Program-made: the position numbers and the translations under genes
Source of the DNA: Melanocharis versteri
Lineage: Eukaryota > Chordata > Aves > Passeriformes > Melanocharitidae
Assembly: GCA_013397845.1 (NCBI GenBank)
Contig: VZTG01007434.1
Location: 807,118 to 871,117 of the forward strand
Length of the DNA stretch: 64,000 nt
Direction of reading: 5' to 3'
The notes under the pieces: generated by a model
The model's input: only the letters and a program-made list of their open reading frames with translations
The model's database searches: none
What the model was told of the DNA's origin: nothing
Part shown: piece by piece, positions 23,689 through 34,750 of the stretch
Layout of the letters: each line of letters starts with the position of its first letter
Position numbering within the stretch: the first letter of the stretch is position 1

Positions 23689-26089
23689 CATATGGGTGTT
23701 GCTTATAATTTCTAAGGAGCTTTTTGCCAATGCTATTAGCTTCCACAGTCAGCTGGGGTTACGGTAATGCAAGATTTAAGAACTTTTAGGACCATTTCTC
23801 ACAGTGGTGCCTAACAACAAAGAGCACCTTCAGCTACAGTCACTGTGCATACAAACGTTCCCAACATGTTGGCAACTTTCCTAATAATAACCAAGTGCCT
23901 GATACTACCCACAGCTGTGGAAGCATTAGTCAGCTCTTCAAAACGCTGCTGCCATGTCAACAACATGTACAGAGTTTAACAAGTCACTCTTACAATACCA
24001 GGAGATATTCTGCCAGAGCTCTGTGCTGCAGCTAAGTCCCCCAGCAGGGTATATTAGCTCAGGTTCAGAACCGTGTGAATAAAGTCACACAGATTTTGAG
24101 TAACGTGAAAATACTGAAAGCTACACCGCAGTGAACGCAGGATGCTGAGAACACAGAGAGAGGCTCTGCTTCTGAATGCTGGAAAATGTGTTCAATGCCG
24201 CAGAGAGACTGAGTAGAAAATTTTAATTCAGACATCACTGTCATTATTTGTGAAGATATCTGTAGTGGGTTGTTTATTTTTAAATCTAAATTAAAAATAA
24301 AAAGGGAAATGCTCTAAGCCTTATAAACATGTTGTGCATTTGCTCCAAAGATCTGAGCATGAGAGATGTCCAAGGAAATATTACAGTGACATAATTTTTG
24401 AAAGTAATATAATACGAAAAATACAGTGTAATTCAACCCCTGAATCCTGTAGCATAGAAGGATATTAATCCTGTAATACGGAAGTATATTTTAACATTAT
24501 TCTACTGCAGATCAGGAAAAAAGCCTGCCAAATCCTTCTTTAACTTCAAGTTTCACCATATCTGCAAATTCCACAGGGGAAATTTTGAAAATTTTTTATC
24601 TTTTGTATTGGGAGAAGACAAACTTCTCTCTAAATTAAAGAATTCCTGTGAAATTATTTACTTTAACCCTTCTTAATATAAAGAGTGTATTAAATGCGAT
24701 TTCCTCATTTCATTTTGAAAATCGTTAAAATTTTTCTTCTACAAGTCTTTGTTTAGCTTAGTTTGGATTTTATATATTATACACCTAAATATATGACATT
24801 AACACTAATGCTTTGAGATGCATTGAGATATCTTATAAAAAACATGGCTAAAGGCAATTCTGATTTACAAAAATTTAGACAGATGTTGAAGGACACAATT
24901 TTAGTGCATAACTGACTGTTTTCAATTTCTTTTTCACTGCTGACTCCATTACAAACATAAGGGGCAAATCATTCTAAACCAGTGAGGTCATCCTTTTTGA
25001 TAGAAAACAATGTTAGTAGCTGTAGGAAAAACAAGGGGAGTGACACATCTCATTTTTAACAAGGTTTTCTGACACCATCTTATGATAGTTTGTAAGCAGG
25101 CTAACAAACATCTTAAGCAGACTGAACTGCTATTCGGTTGGTATACAACCAGCTAGGAAGGTGCAAAAGAAAATTCGCTATGAAAATTTCATATGATGTC
25201 ATATGATTTATTCTGCTTACATACAGTCTATTCCAGTTGTGCTATCTTATGGACTGAATGATGGAACAACATGTAAACCAGTACACTTGCAGATAACAGC
25301 CAAGAGGAGATCCAAGATACAGAAATGCAGTTGTAGAATTAAGAACAATGGTAAATGCAAGAAGTACTCTGGAGAAAACAGGATGAAATTTACTAAGATG
25401 AAATGAAAAAACTTTATACATTTTAGAACAATGAAACCCACCAAATTAAATACTAATTAAACAAAGTTAAAAACCAACTTCTTAGTCTTGCATGGGGAAA
25501 AAAGATCTGAGCATGTAACAGTTCACAGAATTGAATGTGAATGAAGAATGGTGTTCTGCAGGATGAAGGTCATGCTGCTGTGTATGAACGGGAGTGTTCT
25601 CTGTACTCCAGTGGGAGAGAACTTTGTCCTCTAGTGCTGCTGTATGGCAATACACCAGCTAAGTCTGAGAACATATTGTTGTTATGAGTACCAAGAGCAG
25701 GAGGGGCCAACCATTTCTTTTGTGCTGCTTTCCACAGCTTATGCACAAGATCAACACAGAAAGTTCAAGCAATCCAACTACTTAGAAGAAAAACACTTTC
25801 AGTTGGTGGCATGTAGTCAGTTTAATCTACCCACCACAACATAAAATTACACCTTGTTCAAGTCCCATCTCAGCAATTGCAGGATACCACATAGTAAGAA
25901 CAATCTAGAGAACATGTGCTCCAATAAACCAAACCCACAGAATATTCCCTACACGCTTCATTAAGCTGAAAACTTGTAGTAAAACTCCCTTGGAGTCAGC
26001 AATGATGTGCCACAAAATGAGGGCATAGAAAGATGCGAAACACTGCCAATGCCCTTGACCTACACAGAAACAGGGGATTTATTCTGTGA
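23689..26089. other. Intronic sequence, no recognisable feature
   Basis: AT-rich. No exon, RNA gene or known repeat recognised. Confidence 0.5.
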
Positions 26090-26300
26090 AACTCCTAATG
26101 ACCTTTATTAGAGTTGTTGAATCCAGTGGCCCAACAGAGGCGAGGCTGCCCCAGTTCTGTGCCCCCAGGTCCAGCCAGTAGCAAGGCTGGGCAGGTATCC
26201 CATATAGAGGGAATACACAAATATACGTATATTCATGCACATGCATACGTGTTTTCCCTATATAAGCACAGTAACAGAGTCTGCACACAGCCAGTAAGTA
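26090..26300 (-). mobile_element. Possible old LTR fragment
   Basis: A GC-rich block which, read on the minus strand, ends in GGATTCAACAACTCTAATAA followed by AGG; AATAAA could be a polyadenylation signal of an R region. On the plus strand there is instead a CCCTATATAAGC TATA-like word near 26257. No termini or target duplication were found, so this is tentative. Confidence 0.25.
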
Positions 26301-26633
26301 TTCCCAGCCTCTCTGCCCTCACAACCTCCCTTGATGTAGGTCATCTCAGAGCTTCGCTCTTTGGATGTCTAGAAACTTTTTTAAAACCTTCAAATCTAAA
26401 TGCTCTGTGAACACTGTATATGTGTTTGCTCTTTGAACAGAAAGATAACTAGCATCAAAGCTAGTTGGAAAATATTCACGTACTTTCTCATCATCATTTC
26501 ACTAAACAAGTTATAATGTTTTTCCCCCAAGAATCCCTCATTCTCTTATTCATCTCTTTTGGGCTGTTCCTGTTTCAACAGTGTGAACATTTTGGCCAGA
26601 TTTTTGCAGAATATTCTAATTATTTAATGAAGT
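26301..26633. other. Intronic sequence, no recognisable feature
   Basis: AT-rich spacer up to the LTR target site at 26634. Nothing recognised. Confidence 0.5.
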
Positions 26634-26639
26634 ATTACC
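26634..26639. repeat. LTR target-site duplication, left copy
   Basis: ATTACC directly before the LTR; the identical right copy is at 27217-27222. Confidence 0.9.
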
Positions 26640-26701
26640 TGTTGCGGTGGCCCAGCCTCAGTCCCACTTCTTGATGAGAATACACAAAGTCAATTGGGTT
26701 G

Positions 26702-26721
26702 ACTATCCCCCAAGGGATAGT
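26702..26721. other. Perfect 8-bp hairpin inside the LTR
   Basis: ACTATCCC, a CCAA loop, then GGGATAGT make a perfect 8-bp inverted repeat near the LTR's 5' end. It could be a protein-binding palindrome or an RNA hairpin; its role is unknown. Confidence 0.6.
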
Positions 26722-26969
26722 GGGGATGAGGCTGAGGCTAAGGTCTGAGATAACCGCCCTAAGGCATCAATCATTTAGCACCTCCCTTGATTCCGCCTCA
26801 GTTATGAATATGTATATTCTCTGGAAGTTTCTTCGAAGTTCAATCCCCAGTTGGTTTGTATGTTTGCCCTCCCCTTGGTTGCAACCCCATTGGCTCCTTC
26901 TATACGCCCCCTTGTTCCCATAGGTTTGTACCCGCAACTCCGCCCTAACTCCGCCCAGTTTCCTTTCCC

Positions 26970-26975
26970 TTAAAA
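26970..26975 (+). promoter_or_regulatory. Possible TATA-like box of the class II LTR
   Basis: TTAAAA following a pyrimidine-rich CGCCCAGTTTCC stretch, about 330 bp into the LTR, where a U3 promoter would be expected. Confidence 0.35.
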
Positions 26976-27216
26976 TCCTGTGCCCACCCTTGTTCTACGC
27001 TCTTTCCTTCGGCTCCCTTCTGCCCTCCAACCTCCGTGCGAGAATGAAGAGGACAGGAAAGCCAGAAAGAGTCCTTCCTTCTCTCCTTTTGTCCGTGTCG
27101 GTTGCCTACATACATCAGCTGCCCGTGGCGCTGCGGGAGCTGTTAGCTCGAGGGTCACGGACACCCGATCCGCTGCTAATCCGCCTGCCAGGCCCGAGGA
27201 AGTGGGCAACGCAGCA

Positions 27217-27222
27217 ATTACC
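27217..27222. repeat. LTR target-site duplication, right copy
   Basis: ATTACC directly after the terminal CA of the LTR, identical to 26634-26639. Confidence 0.9.
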
Positions 27223-27343
27223 CATATCTCGTACCCTGGTACTAATTGTTTCTTGTTCCAATCAAGAACCCCTTGCCATGACTAAACTTAATTATGTTTG
27301 CATACACATCATCCTGGTGTTTTACAGTCACAGGTGACTCAAG

Positions 27344-28027
27344 CCCTATGTCTATGGCAGAAAGACTGTTTTGTTACCAGTTTCAAAATGCACAATTCTG
27401 CACAATGAATCCTTCCTGCACTATTGCTCTTTCCAAAAATACATCTTTCCTCTGTAATTCAGCAAGAAAGTTTTTTTCAGTAATACAATATATGTGAGCA
27501 GAGGGGAGGTGGAATATTGATATTCATTGCTATTATGGAGGAAGTGTAATTTGTAGGGATGGTCTAACTAATAGTTTATTTTGGAGGTATTATGATAAAA
27601 ATCAGAATAATCATTTTTGTTATTTAGTAATGGTCGTAAGTACAGCAATGGACTGGTATGACTGGTGTGCCTTTTTAACTTATATTTCTATAAGTTATAT
27701 TTATATATAAAATATATTATATTTATCTTTTGTAAGTTTAGCTTTGTTAATATGCACTTAATCATGGTTCTAGTTAAGATTTCTTGACTTTACCCAATTA
27801 AAAAAACGGTTTATTTTCTCCCTCAACTTAACTGAAACACTGAGATTTTACAGAAATAATAAAAACTGTTACTGTTGGAACTATTTTGTCTTTTTTTTTT
27901 TCCAAACCTTTTTATTTTACTTTGTATAAATCTTTCTAATTTCATAGAATCATAGAAAAAGATTGTTTGGAAGGAACTATAAAAGTCTAGTTCCAACCCC
28001 CACTCCCACAGCCAGGGATGCCACCCA
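27344..28027. repeat. Left copy of a 684-bp near-identical duplication
   Basis: Matches 28415-29098 at a constant offset of 1071 bp, with about seven substitutions and no length change by hand comparison, including an identical run of 11 T. It stops exactly at the first N of the gap. Most likely an assembly duplicate (two haplotypes placed in tandem); a true tandem duplication cannot be excluded. Confidence 0.9.
27940..28027 (-). mobile_element. CR1 LINE 3' end, left copy, cut by the gap
   Basis: Begins TTCATAGAATCATAG and runs through a diverged form of TTGGAAGGAACT...TTCCAACCCCCA into the Ns. It is the same insertion as the CR1 at 29011, seen twice because of the duplication. Confidence 0.85.
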
Positions 28028-28414
28028 NNNNNNNNNNNNNNNNNNNNNNNNNNNNNNNNNNNNNNNNNNNNNNNNNNNNNNNNNNNNNNNNNNNNNNNNN
28101 NNNNNNNNNNNNNNNNNNNNNNNNNNNNNNNNNNNNNNNNNNNNNNNNNNNNNNNNNNNNNNNNNNNNNNNNNNNNNNNNNNNNNNNNNNNNNNNNNNNN
28201 NNNNNNNNNNNNNNNNNNNNNNNNNNNNNNNNNNNNNNNNNNNNNNNNNNNNNNNNNNNNNNNNNNNNNNNNNNNNNNNNNNNNNNNNNNNNNNNNNNNN
28301 NNNNNNNNNNNNNNNNNNNNNNNNNNNNNNNNNNNNNNNNNNNNNNNNNNNNNNNNNNNNNNNNNNNNNNNNNNNNNNNNNNNNNNNNNNNNNNNNNNNN
28401 NNNNNNNNNNNNNN
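28028..28414. other. Assembly gap (387 N)
   Basis: A run of N. Open frames predicted across it are meaningless. Both flanks are copies of the same sequence. Confidence 0.99.
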
Positions 28415-29098
28415 CCCTATGTCTATGGCAGAAAGACTGTTTTGTTACCAGTTTCAAAATGCACAATTCTGCACAATGAATCCTTCCTGCACTATTGCTC
28501 TTTCCAAAAATACATCTTTCCTCTGTAATTCAGCAAGAAAGTTTTTTTCAGTAATACAATATATGTGAGCAGAGGGGAGGTGGAATATTGATATTCATTG
28601 CTATTATGGAGGAAGTGTAATTTGTAGGGATGGTCTAACTAATAGTTTATTTTGGAGGTATTATGATAAAAATCAGAATAATCATTTTTGTTATTTAGTA
28701 ATGGCCGTAAGAACAGCAATGGACTGGTATGATTGGTGTGCCCTTTTAACTTATATTTCTATAAGTTATATTTATATATAAAAGATATTATATTTATCTT
28801 TTGTAAGTTTAGCTTTGTTAATATGCACTTAATCATGGTTCTAGTTAAGATTTCTTGACTTTACCCAATTAAAAAAACGGTTTATTTTCTCCCTCAACTT
28901 AACTGAAACACTGAGATTTTACAGAAATAATAAAAACTGTTACTGTTGGAACTATTTTGTCTTTTTTTTTTTCCAAACCTTTTTATTTTACTTTGTATAA
29001 ATCTTTCTAATTTCATAGAATCATAGAAAAAGATTGTTTGGAAGGAACTATAAAGGTCTAGTTCCAACCCACACTCCCACAGCCAGGGATGCCACCCA
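28415..29098. repeat. Right copy of the 684-bp near-identical duplication
   Basis: Starts exactly at the last base of the gap and repeats 27344-28027 with about 1 percent mismatches, then continues uninterrupted into the CR1 body, so this copy is the one with intact right context. Confidence 0.9.
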
Positions 29099-29485
29099 TT
29101 AGACCAGGTTGCTCAAAGCCCCACCCAGTTTGGCCTTGAATACTTCCAGGGATGGAGCATCCACAGCTTCTCTGGGCAACCCATTCTAGTGCTTCACCAT
29201 CCTCACAGTAAAGATTTTCTTCCTAACATCTAACGTAAACTTTTTCACTTTTAGTTTAAAACTGTTTCCCATTGTCCTATCACTATTTGCCCACGTAAAA
29301 AAGTCACTCTCCCCCTTTTTCTTCAGTCTGGAAGACTGCAATGAGATCTCACTGGATTTCAGATTCTCCAGGCTGTACTCTGACAGCCAGCATTCACAGG
29401 AGAGGTGCCCCAGCCTTCCGATCATATTTATGGCCCTCTTCTGGATCTGCTCCCACGGGTCCACAATTTGCCTGCTAATAATTTC
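29011..29485 (-). mobile_element. CR1 LINE, 3' portion
   Basis: From the terminus TTCATAGAATCATAG, CR1 landmarks follow on the complement: GGTTGCTCAAAGCCCCACCC, TTGGCCTTGAATACTTCCAG, GGATGGAGCATCCACAGCTT, CTCTGGGCAACCCATTCTAG, TTTCTTCCTAACATCTAACG and AGGAGAGGTGCCCCAGCCTT. It lies in the same orientation as GABBR2. A 105-codon minus-strand frame across it is a shadow of the repeat. Confidence 0.93.
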
Positions 29486-30375
29486 CCTCAGCTGTATAAC
29501 CACAAGCAGTAGTCAATGAAGACTACAGAAGATATAACACAGACAAATATAAATAATTTTTGATATTAATTAATTACAAGTGACCAATTAGAGGATCCAT
29601 CAATTTCATTTTGTGGCACCAAATCAAATGGCCCATGTGTAAAATGAGAAGAGTGCTTCTTGCGGGGGCAGAAAAAGAACTAGGCCATTAGGGTATAATC
29701 TGTCCATGCACAAGTTCTAGTGAGGATAAAGAGAAATCTGTCTAGCATTCAGTAGCAAAATCTGTCCTAAATTTGCCTAATTGCTTCATAAGTGCTATTG
29801 AGACAGGAAATGTAGCTGCTACTGCAGTTGTAAAACGAAAGGCAGAGAAGGAAGATGGTTATTGAGTCTATTTTTAAGTATGAAAAATGCACTTGCGTAG
29901 TACAATGATGCAGACATTCAGACACACCAGAGTGGAAACGCGAATAGTGCAGGGAAAGAACTGGCTTGTGCTACATTTAAAGATGATGACAGCCACCCAA
30001 GACCCATGGATTATAAAAACACAATGGATAAATAGGTTATAAGGCTTAAAGGTTAGTAGAAGCACCCCACAGATTATATTTCATGTGTAAAATATGCTTT
30101 TGAGAATTTTACATTACACCACAGTTTTGGAACCAGAGGGCTATTGTCCTGTGTGTTCATATAACTTAAAGGCTACCAGTATTTTCCTGAGGTCCCATTA
30201 GTTAGAGAAGCAACTGACAGTACTGACAGTGGCACTTCTAAATAAAAACCATACACTCTTTTATTTTATGTCCTATTACAGTGACAAATTTTTTAAAAGT
30301 ACTCCTTCAAGAGTAAAAACCACTGTAAGGTACACCAGGATCTGGCAAACCACTGCTATATTGGTAGTTCTGAAC
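29486..30375. other. Intronic sequence, no recognisable feature
   Basis: AT-rich spacer between two minus-strand CR1s. Nothing recognised. Confidence 0.5.
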
Positions 30376-30917
30376 TCATAGAAATATTAAGGCTGGAAAA
30401 GACGTCAAAGGTCATCAATTCCACCTGTTAACCCAGCACCATTGCCACGTTCACCACTAAACCATGTCCCCAAGTGCCATAGCCACATATCTCTTGAACA
30501 CTTTCAGGGATGGTGATTCCACTACTCCCCTGGACAGCCTGTTCCAGTGCCTGACCTTTCTTCAGTGAAGGAATTTTTTTCCAATATCCAATTTAAACCT
30601 TCCCTGGCACAACTTGACACCATTTCCTTGTGTGCTGTTGCTTGTTACCTGAAGAAGAGACAGATCCCCACCTGGCTACCACCTCCTGGTGGTTGTAGAG
30701 TGATAAGGTCCCCCCTCACTCTCTTTTCCTCCAGGTTAAACAGCCCCAGCTGCCTCAGCCACTCCTCATAAGACTTGTTCTCCAGACCCTTCACCAGCTC
30801 TGCTGCCCATCTCTGGACAGGCTCCAGTGCCCCATGTCTTTCTCACAGTGAGGGGCCCAAAATTGAACACAGGATTTGAGGTGCAGCCTCACCAGTGCCG
30901 AATGCAGAGGGACAGTA
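30376..30917 (-). mobile_element. CR1 LINE, 3' portion
   Basis: Complement-strand CR1: TCATAGAAATATTAAGGCTG, TTTCAGGGATGGTGATTCCA, CTGGACAGCCTGTTCCAGTG, CAGGTTAAACAGCCCCAGCT, TCTGGACAGGCTCCAGTGCC and GAGGTGCAGCCTCACCAGTG appear in the expected order. About 540 bp, 5'-truncated. Its sequence differs from the 29011 copy, so it belongs to another CR1 subfamily. Confidence 0.93.
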
Positions 30918-33900
30918 AATTAATAATGATGCTGAGGGGCAAAAAGATTAAAATACGGAGTTCAAAAGTGCGCACGTTGCAACTGAATCTGCAGAGGGAC
31001 TACCAGTTTCCATCAAAGAAATTTGAAGAGCAGCATTTACCTGGCAGTTTAATATTAAGATGTTATATTCACATTAACAGATGACTAGATGAAGATAATT
31101 TAATTAAACACTTATTTCCATCTCTTTTTTTTTTCTTTTCCCCAGCAACTTTAATGTTTGTGTGATGTTAATGACTGGAAAACAAGTTTTTCATAAAGCA
31201 GAGGAATAGATAAAAAGGTCACACATCCTCCTCCCATGCTGATAAAAAGCTCGTATCAATCATTATTAGGTAAAATTGTGACCCAATTAGACTAGTACAA
31301 ATCACGCCAAGCTATGATGACAGAAGTGACTGATGAACTTTGCCACAGAGCTAATCCTCCCCGAAATGGATGGATGGGCATGGCACTGATGCAGTGCAAT
31401 GCCAGTGAAGCGTGTCCAACTGCGATTCAGTAGGATATTTAAACAAAGAGAAACTAACTACTAAAGACAGACCACAATCTCTCCGTGGCTATAGCAAAAT
31501 GCTTCTCCTGAGTGGTTTACAAGGGACGAATCTTGAGTGGCATTAAAAAAGCCAAGTATTTATCATTAACAGAAGTATTACCTAAAAGAAGCTATTTTAG
31601 CACTCAACCTATTGCAAAGTGTCTACCACTGCAGATGGGAGGTAAGCAGATCAAGTTTATCAATAACAAACCATCAGTAATTTTTATAGTATTACCAATA
31701 TCAAGCATCAAAAACCCACTTCTTCTCTTCTTCAATTAAAATAACATTAAAAAGCAAACACAGAGGCATTACCTATTTTTTTTCCTCTGTTTTATAAGGT
31801 TCATAGTTTAAACCTGACCTACTTATTTAAGAGGAAAAAAAATCCCAAGAATTTACTTTTGCAGGGAGGATGGAGATTCTTGTATAACAACAACAATGCA
31901 GGAATCGAGGTGTTAAGTAAAACACGAAATATCACAAATGTTGCAACTGAATCCTGAGGACTGACAGATCAGTCCATGCCTCCAGGGCCAGTGACAGCTG
32001 ACAATGAGGGGTTGAAAATGAGGGAGTTTGTGTACAAATGAGGGTGTGATGGCATGTACCCACCAACCAGCTTGTGGGTGATGACTCAACTAAGTTTGTT
32101 AATCACTTACTAAGAATAAGTCCCTAATTAACAAGCTAGTGTGAATGTGGATTTTGGCTTTCTAGCAGTCACCAAATTACAAACCTAATGTTTATGTTTG
32201 AATAATAATAAGAATAATATTTTAAAAATAATGTGTTGCTTTTTCCCTCAACTAAATAATAAAATTCAAATGCAAGGTAAGCCTTATCTTTCTAAATCAT
32301 TTACCTAGATTTCAGAGAGGTATCTTACTGGAACTAAAAGAACATCCCTCCATGGATGGTTATCCTGTTTTTGAGCTCACTGAACCAGCAGGTTGAATCC
32401 TGCAGGGATGGCAGATGAGAGAGTCTGCTTTCTTCACACCTCCCCCAAACCCTGCATCAGTGGCTCTTTCATATTCAACCACAAATTATTGTCATTTCAG
32501 AGCAATTCTAAGTCCTGAAGAATATGTTGAGGTAGCTAAAAATCACAGCAAAATGGAAGACCCTCAGTTAGGAACAATTCAGTTTCTCATCCTTTGCAGT
32601 GTCCTCAGGAATGCTGCCATGCTTTGGGAGACCCAGGAATAACAGAGACTGATGCCTTCAAACTAGCAGCTCCTAATCCTGTTGTGCCAGTACCTGGCAC
32701 AAAACACATAAATGGTCCTTGGCTTTCAGCAGGCAGTACATGAGAAGGGTCAGGTCCCCCAGGGCACCCATTTGTTTAACTGTCAGTAGCCAGAGGAAAG
32801 TGGCAAGCAGGAAAAGCAGGCATGTAACTTTGCCTTTCTGCCCTGATTATAGCTGTCACCTGTAAGGATAGCCTAGAAGTCAGGATTCCCAGAGGGATGT
32901 ATGCCCCTCTTTAATTCCAAATATTCCCATTTTCCCCTCACACCATCCAGGATATCACTGTAATGACAAGACCACAACTACATCAAGGAAGGGTGCACTG
33001 CAGCAAAAGGTCATCACCAGCCATGCAAGGCTTCGTATCTCCCTTTCTTGGCCCTCTGCTCCTCTTTCTACATCTTGGAAGGAATTGTGGAAGTCCCTGC
33101 TTCCACAGGCCTGACCACACTGATGCGGCAGACACCTTCACGGCATGACTTTTAGTCACTGCTGTCAGGAGATTTATGCAAAAAATCAGGTTTACTGGCT
33201 GGCAGGAGCCACATGTGACACCTCAGGTCACAGCAGTTCAGGCCTGTGTGCAAGCAGAAACATTGGTGCCAGCAATAAGTAGGGACACACCAACCAACTG
33301 TACATAGAGACCCTTGAAAATTCAGCTTCTACAGCTTTTGTTTCAGGTGCTCAAAGCCTTCCTACATCCAACATGAGATGCAAACGCTATGCCACATTTG
33401 AATTATCCCATAAAATTGTTGTAACAAATTGTTTCATATCATCAGCCGGTTTCTGTTGCCTTGGGAGAGTCTGTCAGTTAACGGGTTACAGGTCAAGGGC
33501 AAAGAGAGAGGTTTGGCCATGAGTTCTCCACTTGGTTTGTGACGAGCACTTCTGCAGCAGCTGGCTGTGATCTTGGAGCTAGAACCATGAATTCATGTGT
33601 TGATTAAGCAGATTGAGGAAAATGGTATTATACTCAGCAGAACACACACTAATACATCTTCCACTGGAGGATTTCAGTCGTGACTGCAATGCTCTTCTTT
33701 GGCTGAGAGAGGTTTGGGAGTAACACAGAGTAAAACACTTGCTTGGAAAAAAAAGTTACCTGACATTTCTAATACCACTAGAATGAAGTTTAAGCTTGTT
33801 TTTGTCCACTTAATGTCTCAGGTACAACTAGAAAAACCCCTAGAGATTCTAACTTAATAGTCTTAGAAGAGATCCGTACAGAGATGCATGTGTACTGTCA

Positions 33901-34407
33901 GTACGAAAGCTACAGACAACACCATCTGAAAAATATGTCTAGAAGAAAGCTGAAATTTTCCACCTACTGGAGGAATGAGACAATAAATGAGACACAGGAG
34001 GAAGAAATTAAATGATAACCCAAGAACCAGGATAGTATAAGAAGAATACTAGCTAGTTTAACAAATGCTATACAAGAGTAAAGATGGAGTAAAGAACCTG
34101 TTGTTTTGCCAAGAGGGATTTGTTTGTATTTCCTTGCTGTGAATGGAACTTGGCACAGCAGACAAAGCAGAAATTGCTTGGGAGATAATCAGAAAAATTA
34201 ATTCCTGAAGAATATAAAACAATGGTTGCAGACTTCCTGTTAAAGGAGGCTAGATGTTTAAAGAAGTATTTTTCCATGATGGAAAAGAATAAAATCATTA
34301 GGCATATGCATCTACAAAAGGAAAAGAAGCTGAGAAAGAGCCTTTAAGCATGCAGGAATAAGAGGGAATGAAGTCAGGTATTGGAGAACAGCGTAACAGA
34401 AGCAAGT
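30918..34407. other. Intronic sequence, no recognisable feature
   Basis: About 3.5 kb. The part from about 32400 to 33500 is GC-richer, with short open frames, but I recognise no exon or repeat. A few GAGGG words recur near 32000-32045 without forming a regular array. Confidence 0.5.
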
Positions 34408-34750
34408 CAGAGAATCCTACATTAGGCTGGAAGGGACGTCAGCTCTCCTGGCAGACACACTGCTCAATCTCCTTAGAGAGTCTGACAAACCATGAAGTTG
34501 GCAAGTTGTTCCCTTCTCACTGCAGTGGTGGAAAGACCCCGCCTCTTCTCTTTTCCTCCTGACAGTCAGTTCCTTCATGCTTGAAGCATGTCTGCCTTCC
34601 TCCTTCTGACTCCTTCTTGAACAACTTCAGGTCTTCTGACCTTTCTTTGCAGGTCAAGCTTTCTGGACCAAAAATTATTCTCATCACTCATCTCTGAACA
34701 CGAAACCTTCAAGTGTCATGCTCAGATGTGGACTCAGGCTGTCCAGGATT
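34408..34750 (-). mobile_element. Possible ancient CR1/L3-like fragment
   Basis: Left end CAGAGAATCCTACATTAGGC followed by TGGAAGGGACGTC resembles a CR1 3' end. Further right, CTTTCTTTGCAGGTCAAGCT then TTCTGGACC and CTCAGATGTGGACTC follow the order of old L3-type CR1, where TTTCCTCATAGGTCATGTTT is followed by TCTAGACC. The middle does not align by eye, so this is tentative. Confidence 0.45.

Larger units (their letters stand above)
26640..27216 (+). mobile_element. Solo class II (ERVK-like) retroviral LTR
   Basis: The 577-bp element begins TGTTGCGGTGGCCCAGCC and ends GTGGGCAACGCAGCA. The ends form a near-perfect inverted repeat (TGTTGCG against CGCAGCA) with canonical TG...CA, flanked by the 6-bp duplication ATTACC. 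Six-bp target sites are typical of beta/alpharetrovirus-related (class II) elements; the orientation is inferred from a TTAAAA box at 26970, which leaves a CT-rich downstream part. Sharp termini and an exact target duplication suggest a fairly young insertion. Several short open frames across it are shadows in GC-rich LTR sequence. No internal genes remain. It lies antisense to GABBR2. Confidence 0.9.

Noticed and set aside
26980..27337. Overlapping frames of 79-115 codons at 27 kb
   Set aside because: They fall in and next to the GC-rich solo LTR; similarity to any retroviral protein is not visible and LTRs do not encode gag, pol or env.
27963..28568. Long open frames crossing 28028-28414 (up to 201 codons)
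   Set aside because: They exist only because N codons were not read as stops.
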